A DNA stretch of 64,000 bases from Syngnathus acus. Taxonomy: Eukaryota; Chordata; Actinopteri; Syngnathiformes; Syngnathidae. Position 1 is the first letter of the stretch; every line of letters starts with the position of its first letter. A program made the position numbers and the translations under genes. The notes below the pieces were generated by a model that was not told where the DNA came from, searched no databases, and worked only from the letters and a program-made list of their open reading frames with translations. The DNA lies in the NCBI RefSeq assembly GCF_901709675.1, contig NC_051104.1, forward strand, positions 5,937,501 through 6,001,500, given 5' to 3'. Of this stretch, positions 49,001 through 61,136 are shown in pieces.

Positions 49001-49400
49001 TCTAAACCCAAACTAAAGCAGTAAAGTTCAAGACGCGCCTGGTGCAGTGAGACCTTCATCAATCGAAGACCTGCTCTTCCAAGCTTCCTCTGCGCAATGC
49101 ACCCCAGGTCGCTGCTCCCGACAGCTGCTCTCTTGTTTGAACATCAATTTCATTTTCAGTGCCCTTTTACGTCTGCCTCACTAAATCTTTCAGTAATTAT
49201 GACACATAGAAAGTGCTCTAAGGGGAAATGCCGCTAATGAAATTTGGTCTTTAGGGTCTCTTTTGTACAGTTAGGTGTCAATGCAGTGGAATTGCTTCAG
49301 GCTAATAGCGAGGGTTGCTTCTCTAATTGTGTGCTGGATGTGATAAACATCCAAAGCCATTCATCTCGAAAAAAAGGAATTTGAATTCTATTGTGCTCTT
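49000..49400. promoter_or_regulatory. Candidate conserved non-coding element
   Basis: Balanced composition and no simple repeats. It contains TTTCAGTAATTATGACAC, GGGAAATGCCGCTAATGAAA, TTGCTTCAGGCTAATAGCG and TGTGATAAACATCCAAAGCC, that is, TAATTA, CTAAT and GATAA cores among GC-richer DNA. There is no open frame of note. It is one of the more enhancer-like stretches of the window, but this is judged by eye. Confidence 0.3.
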
Positions 49401-49502
49401 TGAGGGAATGAAAACGGGACTGCTTGTCTGCACAGGGATGTTCATTTTACCAGTTGGAATTTATTCACTGCTTAACTAGTTGGTGTCACTGTGCAATGTA
49501 AA

Positions 49503-49575
49503 TCAGGGAGCCTCAACCTGTAACATGCTGTGGACTGGTATCAGGCAGCTGATTAAAAAAAAAAAAAAAAAAAAA
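49503..49575. mobile_element. Possible decayed hAT-like end followed by poly-A (21 nt)
   Basis: TCAGGGAGCCTCAACCTGTA, ACATGCTGTGGACTGGTATC resemble a hAT-type terminus (CAGGGGT..CTCAACCTGTGG, then CGGACTGGTACC). It is followed closely by 21 A residues at 49555-49575. The resemblance is weak. The poly-A run itself is certain. Confidence 0.35.
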
Positions 49576-51840
49576 TCAAGACGTGGAACAGTAGAATATA
49601 TTGAGGTGACAAATATGAACATTTAATGATATCAACAAAATTTCCATTGACAACATCCAAAGCTGTTTTTCATCGTTGGAATAGCTGCAGCAAAATAGCA
49701 AATAGTACAATTCATTCCTTGACCTAATTCTGAGTTAGTGTTTACAATCTAACCAAATAGATCATCATCTCAGACTGCCTTTAATGATTTACTCATTTCA
49801 TTACTGTGAATAGAAATAAAAGGCATTTAAACGCAGCAAGTAAGAGATTATGGCTTGTTCTTACTGCTCCTGTCACTTGTATTGCCCTCTTTTTACCAGA
49901 CGCATGACAGGCACCTGAGGCTGCATTCTTTTTTTTTTTTTTCTTTGTTAAGCTGATAGGTTGCTGTTTATGTACAACTGATTCATCGGTCGAGTAGCCC
50001 CTTCCCCACTGCCAACCCTCTGAGCAACCTTGTTTACGTCAAGAAAAATAGGACAGACTTCACATAAATAGCCCAGAGTCAAAAATCACACGACATCCCT
50101 CACACACACAGAGGTCCAGCGAGAAGAATAAAAACACACAACAATTTAAAAAATATATTTGTATTCTGAAATGAAAATGCATCGTTTTACTATATTGAAA
50201 CAGATCTGCATCTGAGGTTGCCTTCAATGACAACATGCATATGTTGCTTAGAAAGACAAGATGGTGCAGTTAGTGTATTTATTGCCGAGAATTCTGTTTT
50301 TCCTCCAAGGACATAATTGCTAAGGATCTGCCTGCAACTGTGTAAACACAGCGTAAACATTTTTGACAGTCGTGGCCAATCTTTTGATAATGGTAGGTGT
50401 TCAGGGAACACTATAACAGCAAAGCACTGCATGCTCCTTCTGGTTGTAGCAGATACTGCAAAGTCTTCAGTCCTGTCCATCTTCTATTTTGGTGTGCTGC
50501 AAAGATGATCGAAATATAGTGAACCTACCACCACACCATCACCGACTAATGAATTGCAATGAATCACGCAGAAACTCAACTTGTAATTAGCACCCTGAAT
50601 CCTAAATTTAATACAAGGCAATTGCGTCTTACCTGAATAATTTAACTTTGCATTAAATTCAACGTGTTAAATGCAGTGCTTGGACTTTATTAAAGACCGT
50701 ATCTAATTAAAAGAAGGCTTTGTAATGTAACCCAACTAATCACATTTTAATCAAATAAAGCAGTTGATGCTAACATTAATATGCTGCGTCTAACTTGTGC
50801 TGGCCGGAAGCACACCAACGATGAGCGGTTGGTGAATAGCATCCATTTCGAGCCCTTTAAATCAAAATTTATTTTCCATTTTGTACACGGACTTGTATTT
50901 GAGTCAGGATTAAGTCCATAAATGAACTAAGTTAACCACTACTCAAGGCTACAACTCATTCATAAGGTGAGAAGCCTTCACTGGCTTTCTCACTCACCCC
51001 TTACTGTATTATAATTCTTTTTGGCCACAATTTAAGAGTTTAATAGAATTTTAATAACATGTCCATGGCATGACATTTTCAAAATACCTCAGGGTTCAAG
51101 AATTATAGACATTTTTACAGCCATGTTAAAAGCAGCTCATTTTAGGCCAGCTTTCATTCAAGCCCACAAATACCGCTGGGCCAATGGAAATCCCAATTTT
51201 TGACAGATTGAAAACCAGCAGACGTATCTCACTGGCACCTTCCTGTCAGCATTTGGCGGATTCATTTTTGGCATCATTCGTGATTCATCTTTGCTTCTAC
51301 TTCAGGAAAACGAGCCAAGATTATGGAAAACAAGCCACCACACTTCAAGAAAATCGAAAGATTTGTTTGAGATGCCTGGACACATCATCACACCCAAACA
51401 CATTCTTCCTTGCCAACAACTTCACACAGCAATCTAGTAACTGTTGTTGAGCAACCTCAAAATAATCTACACCATCCAAAAAATGATATCTATTTTATTT
51501 GAAAGTTACATATTACTCCCTATATGGTTCCATTTTAAAAGCCCCATTTGTCTTCACAGCACATTTTTCATACTATCGGTCCCTCTAGCTAAATTACATT
51601 CTAGATGAGACCCAAATTTGATGGATTGTTCTTTGGCTGATTATCCACAAAGTTTCCTCGAGACTGGCTCATTACTCTTTAATTACACAACACAAAAACA
51701 AAGAAAGGCACCAACAAAAAGAACATAACCAGAAAAGTTTCACCGCTTTTCAAAAATGTTGATTTCAAAGAAGACCATTCAGTATTAAAGGCGCATTTGG
51801 TCAAAGCGTGTAGCATTGTGTAAAATCACAAAAGCCAAAC
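49576..51840. other. Unique AT-rich non-coding DNA
   Basis: Frames are 60-96 codons with no recognised product. A T run lies at 49928-49941. Nothing else was seen. Confidence 0.55.
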
Positions 51841-52030
51841 GGCATAAAAAGGTGACAAGGACGTATTATCTCTAACTACCTCAGATGACAAATTGCCAGT
51901 TAATGCACCACTCTGCATTGGATAAGCAACAATTACAGCTATACAATTCATGAGTGGCTCACGCTAAATACTAAATGAAGTTGTCCAGATTATTGTCTGG
52001 ACACCACTTATCTCTAACTAGCACGTCACA
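51840..52030. other. 129-bp segment between 13-bp direct repeats
   Basis: TTATCTCTAACTA occurs at 51866-51878 and again, identical, at 52008-52020. Near the right end TGTCCAGA and TCTGGACA form an 8-bp inverted repeat (51982-51989 and 51996-52003). The segment may be an insertion with a target duplication, though it has no tail or terminal repeats, or a conserved regulatory element with paired sites. Confidence 0.5.
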
Positions 52031-54238
52031 GAAATACTATGAAAACGGACTTTCTGTTCAAATGCATTTGGCCCCTTTTTTTTTTTTTTTTGGAACACTG
52101 TCTCATTGTATGCGTTTAATGCAAAGACTACAAAAAACAAAATGGCAGTAATTGTCCAATGTTTGAAATGGGTGTCTGAGCTTCTGGACACTCAAGCTGC
52201 CAGATGGCAATGATTGAAACAGACCCGTTGAGCTGGCTGTGCTTTTGCTAATCCAATGGGCCTTGATGACCCACTTTCCACATTATGTATCCTGGATGCA
52301 AAATGAAAAGCTTCACGACATATATGGCCAGGAAAATCAAAAGCCAGAACAGACAAAAGTCTATTAATAACATCAGGAAAGCAGGATGATCACTAAAAAA
52401 CATTCCAGTGCCATCCACTTCCAACAATAGTCTTTAAGTATCCTTCTGATGATACCAGCCTCAGCTGTGCTGCTCGAATCTCCACCCACCAATGATCACC
52501 AAGGAGACTGCAACTTGGACAGCTTCACTTCTTCTGAAAGTGTTTTCCACAGGGTTTACGAGTGTATGTTTTAATTTAGGTTCTCAGTGTGAGCAATGCA
52601 TGTGTATCCTGTAAAAGGAACAGAATTCAAAATAAAACAGTTTGTCCATTTGAGAGAAGTTGATGCAGACGCAGTCGAGCAAATGAAGTCAACCTTTTAG
52701 TCAACCGTGTGTGTTCTACCTAGAGGATATCTTGTGGTTTTAACCGTTTCACTATGTATTCTATGTTCTAAAAGAAGAACAGTCTCGGTGGATGTAAAAG
52801 CTTTTTGGCTCTCCCTTCCTGTTTCATAACTACAGCGAAGTAGAGGATTCCCAAATGCCAGTGTCCTTGAGGAACTGGCTTATTAACTTGGTGCTCAGCT
52901 TAGTCCTGACATTTTCTTTTCGTTCTCAGTCAAACTATATATCTAGACTGTTGTTACATGGGTAACACACTGGTGGATTTTTTTTTCTTTGGGTGTAGGG
53001 CAATGGCGGAACTGCAAAAAATGTGAATTCTTTTAGAAAGCCTCAGAAGTTTCGTAAAACGCTGTCTTGTAGGTTTCCATGTTGGACGCTGTAAATAAGG
53101 GGAGGGCCAGTGCCCCTGCGGCCCCCCTCTAGCACCGCCAGTGGTGTAATAACATATTGGTCTTGATGACGCCACTTCAGAAATGTGCACCAGCAAAGAC
53201 AATTTACATTCTCAATCTCAATTTACACTCAGTTAAAATTTAAAATAGAAATTTTGGATAAAAACCAGAATCCAAGTAATCTGTGTGTGGACAGGGCGTG
53301 CAAATGAAGTACCTTCAAGTATTTTTGCAGCTACAGCAGGGGGTAGAAGATATAAAATAGTTTTTGACAATTCTCTTTTTTAACCACACACTGCAAAGTC
53401 ATCTGTTCCCACACTCATATTTTGCTGCATAGAAAACACGTGTATGACTGTTAAAAGAAAACTGACCCTGAATTGAAAAAAGAGAAAAATATGAAGGTCA
53501 GGCCATCACCCTTGAAAGATGTTTATTTTCCTGTACCTTTGAAGTAAAACAGCAAAAAAAAAAAAGCCTTCCTGGAAGTGGACCAACTTCTCTAGATGAT
53601 GTCAGACTGCTTAATTTGTTTTCACTTCAACTGCTCAGGGAGAGAGAACAAAGTAGTCTGAATCAAATGGATGAAAGAAAAATTATTCTCTACTGCTACG
53701 GTATTGCATCTATGATGAGCCTTGATCGATGGACGTAGTACATGTCTCTCTCTTTCTCTCCCTCCGCCCCTCCCTTCATCTAAGAATGGTTGGTGCAGTG
53801 GTGGTGCCACGATATTGCACATTATACGGTTTATGTATTTGCAACAAAAAAAAACATGCCAATCCAGGAATTGAAAAGTGTATGCCAAGAAGCGGTACAA
53901 TAAAACCCAGCACATCTCCTCATTCCTCCATAGAGTGACATTTTTGCAGGTAGCCCTCTGGAGAGCATCTGTAGAGAGGCTATGACAGAATGTAATGAGT
54001 CTGTCGCAGACATGGCTACCAGATTGGCCTCAAGTTAACAATGTTTTGTGCTAATTAAAATGTTAATTAAAACATTGCTGTAGCTAGGTATGGAGTAGCA
54101 GTCCATTTGCTTAACCAGATTTGATAAAAATGTATTGTCCTGCATGAGCTCTGCTCTTGTCTTATTATCTTGTTAGTCTGTTTTTCCATGACAGTCTGAA
54201 GAAAAGATGTGCATTAAAATATTGACATTACAGCCTGC
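52031..54238. other. Unique non-coding DNA
   Basis: GGAGGGCCAGTGCCCCTGCG, then GCCCCCCTCTAGCACCGCCAG at 53101-53141 looks like a decayed DNA-transposon end. A pyrimidine-rich run lies at 53739-53778. Frames of up to 97 codons are unrecognisable. A homeodomain-rich inverted repeat lies at 54039-54077 (see findings). Confidence 0.5.
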
Positions 54239-54239
54239 A

Positions 54240-54680
54240 AGAACTACAATTTGAATTTGAGAATTATCCAAGAGGCTGCCTTTGCAGTATGAAACCAAAC
54301 CAGCAGGTCAACAACAGCACGCAAATGCAAATTGCAGTACTTCTAACGCAATCAAACCCGTAAGAGCTCTTTGTTCCTCGCCGAGCAAAATTCTGTGCGC
54401 ATTCAAAAGCAACGGGGTGAAAGCAATCTGCAATATATGCACAGAACTGAAGATAAATATAGATAAGTGGTGAGTAGTGCTTCCTGGCATGTGCGGCTGC
54501 CGAAGGAGCTTTGCTATGTGTGAAAATAACTCGAACCTGAGAACTGCCCTCGAGATTGGACACCTGCTGTGCCGCTGAGAGGATTCACATCTTATAATGG
54601 GAGATGGCTCAGTCATTAGCTTTTGGGCCCCTCCACCCCCCCTGCTCTCATTTAAATCGAAGATTTGGTTCGTATTTAGG
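54240..54680. promoter_or_regulatory. GC-richer block: conserved element or exon candidate
   Basis: This block is more balanced in composition than its flanks. A 182-nt stretch (54288-54469) is open between CTGCCTTTGCAG and GTGAGTAGT on the plus strand, but the 60-codon peptide resembles nothing I know. Several frames on the minus strand are open over the same stretch, which argues that the lack of stops comes from composition. GAGATGGCTCAGTCATTAGC near 54601 contains a MAF/AP-1-like core. Confidence 0.3.
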
Positions 54681-56572
54681 CTGACGTCTATACAAAACTA
54701 GAAAGTACTGAGTTTGTCCATTTAACCCCGTCATTGAAGTTGTCAGTCATTGTTTGGGTTAACTTTGAGCTTCGAAGCTGCTTTGGATGTTTCCTACATC
54801 ACAGCAGTCTCTGATGCAGAATTATTACTAATACCCCTTCCGCCAAGTAAATGTGTTTAAGGCAAAGGGGCTGAAGTCCATGGAGAGTTTCTTCATTTCC
54901 CTGGTGCTTCATAAGATATGTACATCTTTTTTCAATGTCTTGTGAATGCACACATCATTTGAACCTTTGAAGCACAGCAGGTCTGCAATGGGACTTGGCT
55001 TTTCTGTGAACGAAAGCTGTGCATTCCCCGGACAATATGCTTTTCAAATTTCCCAGCTACTTCAATGGATCGTGAGCTTGGCACGGACACTGAACTTTAG
55101 TTTAGTATAGCGTCACTGCACCGACTTCCACAACTCAGCCAACTCCATGTCCACTCCAGTTCATCTAAAGTCAGTATATTAGTCACATTTTTCTCACTGC
55201 CAGATTACGTGTCGTCCTTATGCTTGGCCAGATCTTCTGGTATCAACCTGTCTGTTTCTGATTACTTATTTGTATGCACCACGGTTGGTTTCCGTAGTTC
55301 TGGACACGTCTTCTTGCCATGATCTCTGATGGAAACCCTCCCAGCTCCAAATCAAGGCACAGAGATTGAAGAGTTTGATTCTTCTGCCTCAAGCCAAACA
55401 AGCCTACCAAAGATTCACACTATTTTCTTCTATCTTACTATTTTACACACTAATGTGGGTTTCTACACACCCAACCACACATACCAAAATCTTGTGAGGA
55501 ATGACAATACTATTTTTCTCTGCTTTAACGACCACCCAAAAGCAAGGGACCGGCATCCCACTGCAGTATGAATACGCAGAAATTGCAACGCAACTCCATA
55601 TGGACTGAATAATCCCTTGCCCCCTCACCTCAGGCTATAGTATTAATACCTAGAACTTCCCCTGAACTCTTGGATATAATGTCAGTCTTGTATTGATCGC
55701 AAATTATTTTCAATGCTAATGGAACTCTCCTCCAGGAAACACATTGCCGAACAGATCTTCCTTAGGCTTTTCCTGGAATTTCAAAATTGCAATGATGAAA
55801 ATATTCTGGGCTTGGTGATAATACCGAGAACTGTTGCAGTCAGGCCGCCTTTTATGGGCCCTGACCAATCTCAGTCGTACAACCTTCATTTATGGAGCGT
55901 ATGAGGAATTTTAAAAGCCGACTAGCCCGACAATCCCGGTACAGTGTATTCTCTTTCAGGCTATTTACCCGAAAGCATCAGCAGCCTATAATGATTAATG
56001 TAGCTGCTATCGTAGACATCTTCAGGCCAGTGGATAGGGAGGAGAGTAATGCTGTAAGAGAGAAAACAGAATGTAGGGTTGGAAGCTCACAAACAAACAG
56101 ATGTAGCATCTTATCTGCAGCAGAGAGAGGTACGCTTCACCACACTTTTAAGAGTTAAGTTTTCCTCTTAGGACCAAGGCCCTGCTTAATGAATTAATAC
56201 AAAGTACACACACTGGAATAAAAGTTGAATGTTTTATCGTCCAGCTGGTTGAGTCTGAGCAAACAAACACAAAAATAATTTTGTCTGTCTATGGGTCGGT
56301 TGTCCGACTGAAAGAAAGCTGAATCATTCCCTCAGTCTGAGGTCAAGAGTTCTCTGCAGTTGTTTTTTTTCCTAGGATATCTCTGAATTACAGTCTAGAC
56401 TACTCTCACAGTTCCTGTCTGAAAAAACATTTCCAAAACATGAGGCTGTCAACAGCACACTTCACTTTCGGAATGGTGTCGGCCAGCTGATTAGCCAATG
56501 TTTGGTTTCTTCCAACGGGTTTTGCTTTTCCCTGTCACGAATAATGTAGTCGGCTTCCCACCTGACGTGAAC
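54681..56572. other. Unique non-coding DNA
   Basis: No gene, RNA gene or repeat was recognised. Frames are 60-88 codons. Confidence 0.55.
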
Positions 56573-56635
56573 TCGGGCTACAGCACAACTGCAAGCTTAA
56601 TGAGGATAAGCAGTATAGAAAATGGATGCATGGAA
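56573..56635 (+). mobile_element. Retrotransposon 3' tail, GGATAAGCGG family
   Basis: CTCGGGCTACAGCACAACTG, then TAATGAGGATAAGCAGTATA and GAAAATGGATGCATGGA match the end of the same family as the copy at 36378 (GGGATAGGCTCCAGCACCCC, GTGAGGATAAGCGGTATAGA, AAATGGATGGATGG). It reads on the plus strand and is truncated at its 5' side. Confidence 0.7.
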
Positions 56636-59600
56636 GGAAATAAGCAGCGTCAAAACAATTCCCTTAGAAATACTGCGGAACGTGTTTCAATGGCAACATT
56701 GATTCGTACTTCGAGTGTGTGCAAGGTCAGACAAAACAACTCTTGAACTGGAATAATCTTGAGAAATTGAAAATGATAACCGCAGGTAATTATTTGTGCT
56801 GAATAGAAATGCATTAAAAAAAAAAACAATATTGACACAGAAATGCAAAATTTTATTCATGGAGTGCTGTCAAGGTAGGGAGTCTAAAATCAATTGTTTG
56901 TTTTTATTAGTATGTGAAGCTATTTGTAGATGCTGTGCTGAGACAAAGCATCCCTTAGCAACTGCAGACTCTTCACCATCACACTTCGAATAAGTGTCTG
57001 ACACACCCCACTTGAGTAAGTTTGCCATCTGTTGACAATGTTTGCACAGCAGCTGATTTGCTATTACAAACACACAAAAAAAAAAATCTTTAGAATTTAA
57101 TCAACATTTTTAATATCCACCGGTGATAGTGCATATTATTGGACGAAAGGCGGACATTTACATGGTACATACAAAGACGAGCACTATTTACATTCACAAA
57201 GTGGAAATTGATTCCAAGCTGGCTTTTTGTAATAAAGCAGTGAACCAACACACATATAAGAAGTTGGAGTGGTCCTACACAATATAGCTCAATAGGCATA
57301 TTGAAGAGAAGTGTTGGCAAGTGCTGTTGAGGGATCACACTCCAATGATATGCTGCTGAAGGGAAAGAATCTCATTTTGTATGTATAACTTCAAAAAGGT
57401 CATGAGAGGCATGAGAGAACCTGGCAACCATCAGGAGACGAGAAGTCTGAAGGCAATGTGTGTTGCTCTGATATTCTCACCTCGTGTTAGTGCCGGAAGA
57501 CATTTGGGTGCCACTATGGAGTTGATGACTAGAGTAAAAAAAATATTTTCTGCATCCATTCGAATGATTACAGCACAAAATCTTGAAAATGGTCATCACA
57601 AAAAAGGTTGTGCACCCCGAGGGAATAATTTTTCAAAGTCGTTATACCTTATCGCAAGAGCAACTATAGCGCAATATTTGTTTTTAGTTTATAATAAAAT
57701 GGGCCCATCTCACTCCTACTAATGTGCGGCTTTGCAGTCTGAGCAGCATTTATACAAGAGTGCTGAATGTTAACTCTGCCACGGGATTGAGTGTTCATGT
57801 CTGTACAGCTGGAAAATTTATTGTCACATTGTGGAGAGATACGGGGGAGATAAATCCTTGCAAATAGGAGTCAGCGAGATGAAAGTAAAGCACATGCAGA
57901 TTGAGTTTGCCTTTTATACATCGGAATCTAACCGAGAAGATAAGTAGTCAAGATGAAGATATATATATATATATATAATAAATAAAATATAAAATATATC
58001 TACAATATATAAAACAGGCATACACAGCAAGTAATATCAGCTCATAGGCTGCAATAATATGAAATATTCATTAGTTTACCCTTGCATGAATCTTCCCCTT
58101 CTGTAATTTGCAAATTAAACATCCCATTTGTTTTGGACAGAGATTTGTGATATAAGTAATCCAATGCTAATGAAACCCCTTTCTCTCTTTCTTAGACATG
58201 AATTTAAGTCTTCCTCTAGGCATACAATATGGATGCAGCATATAAGTATATCTAAAGCTTTAATGCTTTGACTTAACTCTCCAAAGAAACAAAACAGCTA
58301 GTAGGACTTTATTTTTTGCCACCATTTTCTTTCCACCATATTGCGCAATATCAATCTAGATCGTTATCCTCAAGACCGGAATTGGTGTCCCCTTGTGTAG
58401 CGTCTTGAATCATATTTGACTTCAATTCCACTTGAAACTGAAACCATTTCTTGAACATGATGGTAATTATTCAGCCACAGAAACTTTTCATCTGTAACTC
58501 GCATCACATCACATGATGTGACATCTTTAATTGATGTCTTCATGAAATGATGACATGGAGACGCAACCGTTTCATAGACCTCCTCACTCCTGTTTCTTTC
58601 TCCGACGCAATGGGATCCATGACGGGAGGTGGCAAACATTTAAATAAAGTAATGAGCAACTCAAACGTTTCTGACATTGACAGTCAATTATTCGTTCTGT
58701 ACACAATGGTTGTCTAAGACAAGTATTCACAAAATGTAAACAGTGATATCAGATATGGACTCCTTAAATGCCATGAATGTCAGCTTATGTAAATGAATAT
58801 AGACGTTGGATAGACGCAGTATAAATGCAAGAAGAGCAATTAAAAAATTATAAACATAAAAAATAGATGAACATTCCGTGTGTACATAAATCATCATTCA
58901 TCATAGGAGGAATGCCAGTAATAATTATGTGGGTGATAAATTAATTCCCTCTCCTTCCCATGCATTCTACTTAAGTAGCAAGAAATATCTTCATATAGAT
59001 GAAAAGAATGCATAATAAAAACTTTAAAACATGGGAAGGAAAAAAAAAGGTTCAAAGAAGTGAAAAAACGCTAACAAGACAAGTGATGTTCCCGATCAGA
59101 GCCTGCTCTACATGGACCTCCCTATATTAGCAGAGTATAACACGCATCTCTGCTCTAACCCTTTTCACCCAATTTATATATTTATTTCCAGGCAAAAAGT
59201 ACAGTAGTTAACATCAGGGCCATTGCCAACATTTCCCGAATCCAAATATTGTTCGGTAGTTTCACTGCCTTCTGCAAGCTTGTAATGCATCCATGAGGAA
59301 GATTCGTAAAATTAATCCTAGATATAAAACTAAATAAATTAACACTGTTTAAAAATATGCTTAGTCCTGATAAACCCAGATATTGACTTTCGGGTATTTT
59401 CTGATTTTTTTCCCAGCCATTCCTCAAAAGGAACTTGTAGCATATCTTTATTAGTATTTATGAAGAACGTTTTTATTTGTGTAAAATATTTTAGTTTGTT
59501 CTACGGACCCCCCCCTCCACCAAAAAAAAAAAGTCCTAGCTCTGCCAGTGCTAATGGAGAGGTTAGATAATGTCAAATCAAAACAATTGAGTGGATACAC

Positions 59601-60956
59601 ATATTCATGGAAGAACCTCAATGCAATTGCATCAACTTATGCATCCTCACACCATGCAGTTGGAACTCAACGTGGCGGCACAATTTAGTGAAAGAACACC
59701 ATCGGAGGAATCAAACGAGCCTCGGTGCACACAAATTGCTACATGAAGAAAAGTTTCTTGCTCTTAATCGTAAACTCAATGTCAAGTATAAAGACGCTAC
59801 CTGTAAAAATATGCATATAAATATCATATATTTTAAGCACCCCCCCCCCCTCCCTATTAAATCCATCCCAACTTCAACTTTTAAGCCTGTTTGACCGAGC
59901 AACGTATAATCGTAGATAAGCATCTGTAGCATCATTTCTCAAACAGAGTGAGAACATTGTCCCCCGCATTGATTCTGTCCCCAATGTCCTTATGCAAAGG
60001 ACTCTAATCTAAGCTCTTAAATCAACTCCCAACTCTCTACTTCCATTTCAGCATCCTCCTAAATGTCACTCGTTATCTCAGACGCTTTTAATACCCGGTG
60101 TTTTAGAAGCGAGGTAATGCCAGATTGAACAAGCATGTAAAACAACTGGACTTTTTTTTTCCCATCTATTGCAGCTTATTGTTGATTTTAAATGTGAGGA
60201 TGCATACAGACAATCAACCTATGGACAATTCGATTGACCTAACACACATTTTTTGTATGTAGATGGAAGTCTTCACTGTAGTACAATATTTGTTTTTATC
60301 CGAATGAATGGATGAAAAGTGTGGTGAGCTAATGATGTCATGGAAGTGAGTCGTCACTGTGATTTTGCTGAGCTTCCTCCAAAACAGACATGACAGCCAC
60401 ATCACTACGATACAGAAGATAACACATTTCCACTTCACTGACCTGAAACATAAACACTTTGCTGCATGACAGGTTTTCGGGTCAAATGACGAGTCTTGTT
60501 TCATGAATCAATAGTGCAGCATGGTAAATAGAGTCAAACGGTGCACAAGAGTGTAAATAATACTGCAAAAATGAAAATTCTCACCAACTTGACAGCATAG
60601 TTTCATCCAAAATCGAAATACATTTTTGAAAACGGGAAAGACTGCAACAATTCAATTCACATCTTGCTTATTTGTTTTAAAATATGACCATTGACTATTT
60701 TGTAGGAAAATCAGTCATGTGATGATGAGAAATTCACCTCATGATAAAGTTCCAGGTTGTGTATATATTTCCAAGCACCTGAATGCCCCAGAGCAAACTG
60801 AACTTGAACTAATCTGACAGCAAGGTGTCACCATCTTCTTATGTGCATGCACTCGACTTCTTTCCTGGTCCCTGAAGGTACGAAGAGAAATGAGAATTTT
60901 GTTGCGGGGGTCCTTGTTATTGCATGCTATAAACAAACAAGATTTGACTAGTGTTT
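56636..60956. other. Unique AT-rich non-coding DNA
   Basis: An AT run lies at 57959-57977 and an 11-nt C run at 59840-59850. ACGGACCCCCCCCTCCACCA, followed by AAAGTCCTAGCTCTGCCAGTG at about 59505-59552, resembles a decayed DNA-transposon end. The 113-codon frame at 57381-57722 has no recognised domain. No gene is supported. Confidence 0.5.
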
Positions 60957-60979
60957 CCCCCCCCCCCCCCCCCCCCCCC
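60957..60979. repeat. Poly-C tract, 23 nt
   Basis: Twenty-three uninterrupted C residues. The C strand could form an i-motif and the G strand a G-quadruplex. It is also a likely site of length error in sequencing and assembly. Confidence 0.95.
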
Positions 60980-61060
60980 TCAATTCCCATACGCAAACAC
61001 ATTTTTGACTGAATAATAAATAATAAATCCAGTCCACTTGCCACCAATGTCAGTTCTGTA

Positions 61061-61136
61061 TAGTCACTGAATACGGTATATCTGGACATTAAATTAAATA
61101 GTCACTGAATAATGTATATCTGGACATTAAATTTCC
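61061..61136. repeat. Tandem duplication, two 38-bp units
   Basis: TAGTCACTGAATACGGTATA with TCTGGACATTAAATTAAA is followed directly by TAGTCACTGAATAATGTATA with TCTGGACATTAAATTTCC. The two units differ at only a few positions, so the duplication is recent. Confidence 0.93.
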
